This document shows, one piece after another, positions 59,734-64,000 of a stretch of 64,000 nucleotides of DNA. The notes beneath the pieces are model-generated. The model was not told the DNA's origin. It did not search any database and worked only from the letters and a program-made list of their open reading frames with translations. Numbering within the stretch: the stretch's first letter is position 1; every line of letters starts with the position of its first letter. A program made the translations under genes and the position numbers. The stretch comes from Gamarada debralockiae (Eukaryota; Ascomycota; Leotiomycetes; Helotiales; Hyphodiscaceae), in assembly GCA_002803225.1 (NCBI GenBank), contig NXFV01001676.1:25232-89231 (forward strand), given 5' to 3'.

Positions 59734-61165
59734 ATGGCTTCGAATGGAGCACCAGCAACCGAGGAAGTTGATCTCTATGGTGAGTAACACAATCATGGAG
59801 TTGCACGACAGTATTAACGTAAAGCAGAAGTTTTAGGGATCAGCAAGACTGCAACAAAGTCTGAGATCAAGAAAGCATATCATAAGGTTGGTATTCCTAG
59901 CCAGACCGTAAGCACAATCGCTGACGAGTACATAGGCAGCCTTACAGCACCACCCCGACAAAGTCCCCGAAGATCGAAGAGAAGAGGCAGATGTCAAATT
60001 CAAGGTTGTGAGTCAAGCATACGAGATCCTTCACGATGAAGAGAAGCGACACCTTTACGATACACATGGCATGGCTGCCTTCGATCCAAGTCGAGGCGGG
60101 GGAATGGGTGCCGAGGTCGACCTAGATGATATCTTGCAACAAATGTTTGGGATGGGAGGTGGCATGCCGCCTGGATTTGGAGGAGGTGCTGGAGGACCAA
60201 AACGACCACGGAGAGGACGGGACGAAGAACAAAAATATGAGGTTACCTTGGAGGAACTCTACAAAGGGAAGACTGTCAAGTTTGCGAGCACGAAGAACGT
60301 TATCTGCAGTCACTGCAAGGGATCTGGTGGGAAGGAGAAAGCAAAGCCGCAGACCTGTGAGAGATGTAAAGGCAATGGTGTCACCGTTGGGCTTCGATCT
60401 GTTGGACCAGGACTCGTGACCCAGGAGAGAATGATCTGTGATGCCTGCGAGGGTACTGGCAAGGTCTTCAAGGAGAAAGATAGGTGCAAGAAGTGCAAAG
60501 GAAAGAGAACTACACCCGAGAAGAAGGTCCTGGAGATTTACATACCACGAGGTGCTCGGGAAGGCGAGCGGATAGTGCTGGAAGGAGAAGCTGATCAAGT
60601 GCCTGATCAGACTCCGGGAGATATCGTCTTCACTCTTCAGGAGGTAGATCACGAAACTTTCCAGCGCGCAGGAGATGATCTTTCGGCCGAATTGAACATT
60701 ACCCTGGCCGAGGCTCTCTGTGGATTTTCGAGGGTCGTCTTGAAGCACCTCGATGGTCGCGGTATCCACCTTAATCATCCTCAAGGCAAGGTTCTTAGAC
60801 CAGGCCAAGTATTGAAGGTTAGTGGCGAGGGTATGCCGCTGAAGAAGAGCGATGCAAAGGGCGATCTGTACTTGGTGGTCAAGATTGACTTCCCTGAGGA
60901 CGGTTGGAATGAGGATGCAGCTGCTTTTGAGACTCTTCAGAAGATCCTTCCAAAGCCCGAACCAGCCATTGAGGCTACCGAGGTTGACGAAGTCGAGTTT
61001 GAGCCTGATGCGGATATTGAAGATGTGAGTATCCCCCTTTCCAGTTTTCGAGTATGATGCTGACGTGCATAGTTCGGCGCCAATTCAGGAGATCCTCGTG
61101 CTGGTGGTGGATGGGAGGATGACGAGGACGAGGAAGGGGGAGCAACTCAATGCGCTCAGCAATGA
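59734..61165 (+). CDS. Type I DnaJ/Hsp40 co-chaperone (Ydj1/Mas5 type) with CaaX end
   Basis: Hsp70 co-chaperone of the cytosol and ER/mitochondrial surface. Exons 59734..59779, 59828..59886, 59936..61024 and 61073..61165 give 428 residues. The J domain includes EVLGISKTATKSEIKKAYHK and the HPD tripeptide in QHHPDKVPED. A Gly-rich linker follows (GGGMPPGFGGGAGG). Four zinc-finger CxxCxGx(G/K) repeats are CSHCKGSGG, CERCKGNG, CDACEGTGK and CKKCKGKR. The C-terminal peptide-binding domain has VLEIYIPRGAREGERIVLEG and FSRVVLKHLDGRG. The last exon ends ATQCAQQ; CAQQ is a farnesylation CaaX box comparable to Ydj1, implying membrane tethering. The final splice is needed to obtain it. Confidence 0.96.
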
Positions 61166-61695
61166 TCGGGGTTTATCTAAGTTAGACGACTTTAAACGTT
61201 GATCACGCAGCGATTTGAAATAATGACTGGACGGTAAATCATGGGAGGATCGGTTTTGTAACATAGATTCCGCATGATGCAGCCTTTCAACTGCATATTT
61301 AGCAACCTCTTGAGTATAGAGGTATCGAGATAGCAGATCTGAAAACCCTCACAACGTTCAAACCCTCTGCTGCTTCGTTTGAATGCAACTTGAAAAATCG
61401 TTCTCCAAAATTCTGGCCCATGTCACGTGTAGTAGCGGGAATCTCTCGCTTAGTCATCTTCACTGATTTTGCCCAACTTTCAAGGCTAGAGCTCGAGGGC
61501 TGGAAAACCCTACTAATTTTTCGTGCAGAGCCGCATCGCTTAACGAGCCATTCTGAAAAGTTGAAGATTTGTGAAGTCAACCCAACTTCAATCGACAACG
61601 ACACCCCGAAACCGACAACAAGGTACGATTGGTCTGCCAGTTCATTACTGAACTGATATATCTTTAATTAATCAATCTGCTGAATCTTCTTCCAG
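61166..61695. other. Intergenic promoter of the eL32 gene
   Basis: About 0.5 kb. A TCACGTGTAG E-box-like site occurs near 61423. No gene recognised. Confidence 0.5.
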
Positions 61696-62371
61696 ATGGT
61701 TTCCGCAAAGAAGCACGTCCCGATCGTCAAGAAGCGTATGTTCACTCCCCCCAGCAGCGACCGATCGCAACCTTCGCAAACTTGGATATAAGGATTTGGG
61801 ACATTGACACTTGGATTTACAGGCACGAGGCGATTCAATCGTCATCAAAGCGACGCCTACAAATGTGTCGACCCATCGTGGAGAAAGCCCAAGGGTATTG
61901 ACAACCGAGTGCGAAGACGGTTCAAGGGTCAAATGGTCATGCCATCGGTACGTTGAATGCGAAGCTGAGGTTGATGATGGCTTGAGAAGGACGATTTTGA
62001 AGATGGGACTTCGAGGGCCACCACCAATTTCAGGATTGAGACGAGGGACAAGTTTCTGATGGGATATGCAGATTGGCTTCGGATCAAACAAGAAGACTCG
62101 CCACATGATGCCCTCCGGCCACAAGGCTTTTCTCGTCCACAACACCCGCGATGTTGACCTCCTCCTTATGCACAACAAGACCTTCGCCGCAGAGTACGTT
62201 CATACGGCCTTCAACAAACCTGCCACTATACCAAGACGGAACAGAGAACTAACGTCGAATAGGATTTCCCACGCCGTTTCGTCAAGAAAGAGAATTGAGA
62301 TTGTTGCCCGTGCGAAGGAACTCGGTGTTAAGGTTACGAATCCAAAGGCCAGAGTCACGACCGAGGTTTAG
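61696..62371 (+). CDS. 60S ribosomal protein eL32
   Basis: Large-subunit cytosolic ribosomal protein. Exons 61696..61735, 61823..61947, 62072..62193 and 62263..62371 give 131 residues, the usual eL32 length. Landmarks: [20 protein letters not shown] across intron 1, [20 protein letters not shown], then [40 protein letters not shown] and [10 protein letters not shown]. Introns of 87, 124 and 69 bp, near the 5' end in the pattern common for fungal ribosomal protein genes. Confidence 0.97.
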
Positions 62372-63720
62372 GTGTATGGAACTGGGATTTCGTTTGGGCT
62401 TTTGCATGGGATGGGATTGCTAGTATCATGAGCGCGGGCTGTGTAGAAAGAATTACATGCTCTACGATCAATGAAGCTTCTGCAAAACGTTACTGTCAAA
62501 TCGCCAATGATAGTGACATGGTTCTTCCCCGCTCCCCCGAGGACGACTGCCCACAGAGGGGGAGCTTCTTCGACGCTGTCGAACGATTGGTGCACCGATT
62601 CCACCGACATCGACGAATTTTCGTTTTGGAGTCCATATGGTGGTGACGCCTTCTCGTTCCCTTGGATGACCCAAACGTCCAACGAAATTTATTGCATCAA
62701 TACTGACTCTACCCGTATCTCACGTAGTACCGTTCCTTCAATTTTCGATTATCTCACGTACTCGATCATTTTGCTCTGCCAATTTCCTCGAATCACCACG
62801 AGAGAATCTCCCTTTAGGCCGCATGAAACACTATTGCACTGGAATTCCCTATTCCTAGATTTCGCAGAAATTGAGTGACTCTCCTTTCGTCATTGGCTCA
62901 GAATGTATGAACAGTGTATCTCAACCCTCCCTAGGCCCTCAGTACCCTTGACTGGCACAGCTGCCTGCCTTACGTTTAATTGGTTAGACTTTTTAATTTT
63001 TTCGGCTTTTTTTTACTCATATACCATGAATTTTTATTTTTATTACTCAGATATCCTGATATTATTGGTTCTTACTCATTTGCCATAGATACCGCAGTTG
63101 TGGCATTGAGACAATTACCTACCTTCTATAATTCTCTTCGTCAGCCTTACTATACGCATCTCTAAATAGTCCCTGTAGCCCTCTTTCTCGGGGCGTATAC
63201 AGAGTACTGGTCGCTCTCTCGGAGTCTCCTCGGCTCTAGGGGCTCCCTTCGCATAGCATTACCTCTGAAACTATCGTATCTGTGGTGTCTGAGTAAGAAC
63301 CAATAATATTAGTCGTTTTTGTGGCATATGGGTAGGATTCAATATTGTTAGTAGTATGTGGGTCATGATGGATTGTGGTAAATAGGTAGAAAGCCATATT
63401 TTCCTTTCTTGACATTATCGTTATTAAAAACTTCACTGAAGGTAAGCCATTTCCCTTTCCTTTTTGGTTCAGAATACTTGATCATAAAGACCTCATTGGT
63501 TCTTAATACTTCCCACTAACACATGCTGGGCTAAATACAACCAAAAGTCATCAGAGCTCAAAGAGCTGGCAACCTACTACTTTCCGTTGTCTTTCGTCAA
63601 CAACCTGTCAGCACACTTCGGCAAAAAAGGCAACAACATTACCATCAAAGATAATTTCGGCAGTTTTGGGACCCTTGAGAAACCCCTTCAGATCAAATAC
63701 AATACTACTCAAAGCGCTGA
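62372..63720. other. AT-rich intergenic, no confident gene
   Basis: Long T- and A-rich tracts at 62990-63060. Short frames with no recognised domain. Contains the inverted repeat listed next. Confidence 0.5.
63060..63308. repeat. Inverted repeat, 19 bp exact core
   Basis: TATTATTGGTTCTTACTCA at 63060..63078 is exactly reversed at 63290..63308, with weaker similarity extending about 45 bp on each arm (CATAGATACCG-like versus CACAGATACG-like). A further ATTGGTTCTTA copy lies near 63495. Could be a MITE remnant or hairpin-forming element. Confidence 0.55.
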
Positions 63721-63888
63721 ATGTTCGCATCCGAGATGCGAGAGCGTACTATCCGTGACAACCTGTGCACGGACGAGAGATGCTCCGCGTCGGGATATAC
63801 CTACGTTGAGTATCACTGTGCTCATCGCAAGATGTGGCATTTCAAGAAGTGTGGCAAGTTGATTGAGAGGGATGTTTTGGTTGAATGA
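63721..63888 (+). CDS. Small Cys/His-rich frame, possible gene or last exon
   Basis: Fifty-five residues starting MFASEMRERTIRDNLC, with a regular Cys pattern (NLCTDERCSASG, YHCAHRKMWHFKKCG) and a clean stop. The spacing looks like a small metal- or disulfide-stabilised fold. No signal peptide and no family recognised. Upstream introns could extend it, and a chance frame is possible. Confidence 0.3.
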   Translation: MFASEMRERTIRDNLCTDERCSASGYTYVEYHCAHRKMWHFKKCGKLIERDVLVE

Positions 63889-63981
63889 TGGAGCGACGTG
63901 GGCTGTTGGGGAGAGGAAGTCTGACACCTGTAGAATTCTGTCAAGGGAGGCTAGTGGGAAGAAGTTATATCAACGGTTGAA

Positions 63982-64000
63982 GGGGGGGGGGGGGGGGGGG
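63982..64000. repeat. G homopolymer at window end
   Basis: Nineteen G in a row reach the last base of the window. May be a real tract cut by the window or a contig-end artefact. Confidence 0.8.

Noticed and set aside
61345..61375. B-box-like CGTTCAAACCC upstream of eL32
   Set aside because: No A box or acceptor stem; probably promoter sequence.

Overview
The window is nuclear DNA of a filamentous ascomycete (Pezizomycotina). Introns are short (about 46-90 bp) with GT..AG ends and CTAAC/CTGAC-type branch sites. Genes are compact and lie on both strands. Gene content (fungal Zn2Cys6 regulators, a Gpb1-type G beta, a phosducin-like protein, a CreD/Rog3-type arrestin, COP9 Csn5, an NLR-like NACHT protein, a modin-like protein) fits a Leotiomycetes-like genome. 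The species cannot be read from the sequence. Exon structures were built by hand from splice signals, reading phase and family conservation.

Left conserved part (1-30.4 kb): 3' end of a glutathione S-transferase; an unrecognised nuclear-looking low-complexity protein (-); a U-box cyclophilin of the Cyp8/PPIL2 type (+); an adenosine deaminase-like protein whose first intron carries a 65-67 bp minisatellite (-); G protein beta subunit and, on the same strand, a phosducin-like protein that would be its binding partner; a large Zn2Cys6 regulator resembling Aro80; a four-BRCT Rad4/Cut5/Dpb11 checkpoint protein (-); an alpha-arrestin with a PPxY motif; and a second Zn2Cys6 regulator with a GC-AG intron inside its zinc cluster.

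Middle accessory-looking part (30.5-51.7 kb): broken or suspect genes are concentrated here: an FMN reductase-like gene without an in-frame start, a frameshifted 2EXR-like gene, a Ulp1-like protease with a stop between its catalytic Gln and Cys, an SNF2/RING helicase with a one-base frameshift, and a broken GNAT acetyltransferase. Intact genes are a nine-exon NLR-like protein (N-terminal STAND-associated domain, NACHT, C2H2 fingers, SANT, more fingers, basic tail), an F-box protein and a modin-like membrane protein. The NLR and the helicase are divergent around a 352 bp shared promoter. Two CTCAG-rich minisatellites about 12.6 kb apart bracket the Ulp1/NLR/helicase block.

Right conserved part (52.6-62.4 kb): Ase1/MAP65 microtubule bundler (-), Csn5 deneddylase (+), mitochondrial glutamyl-tRNA synthetase (-), Ydj1-type DnaJ ending in a CaaX box (+), and ribosomal protein eL32 (+). 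The last 1.6 kb is AT-rich, with an inverted repeat and a small Cys-rich reading frame, and ends in a 19-base G run.
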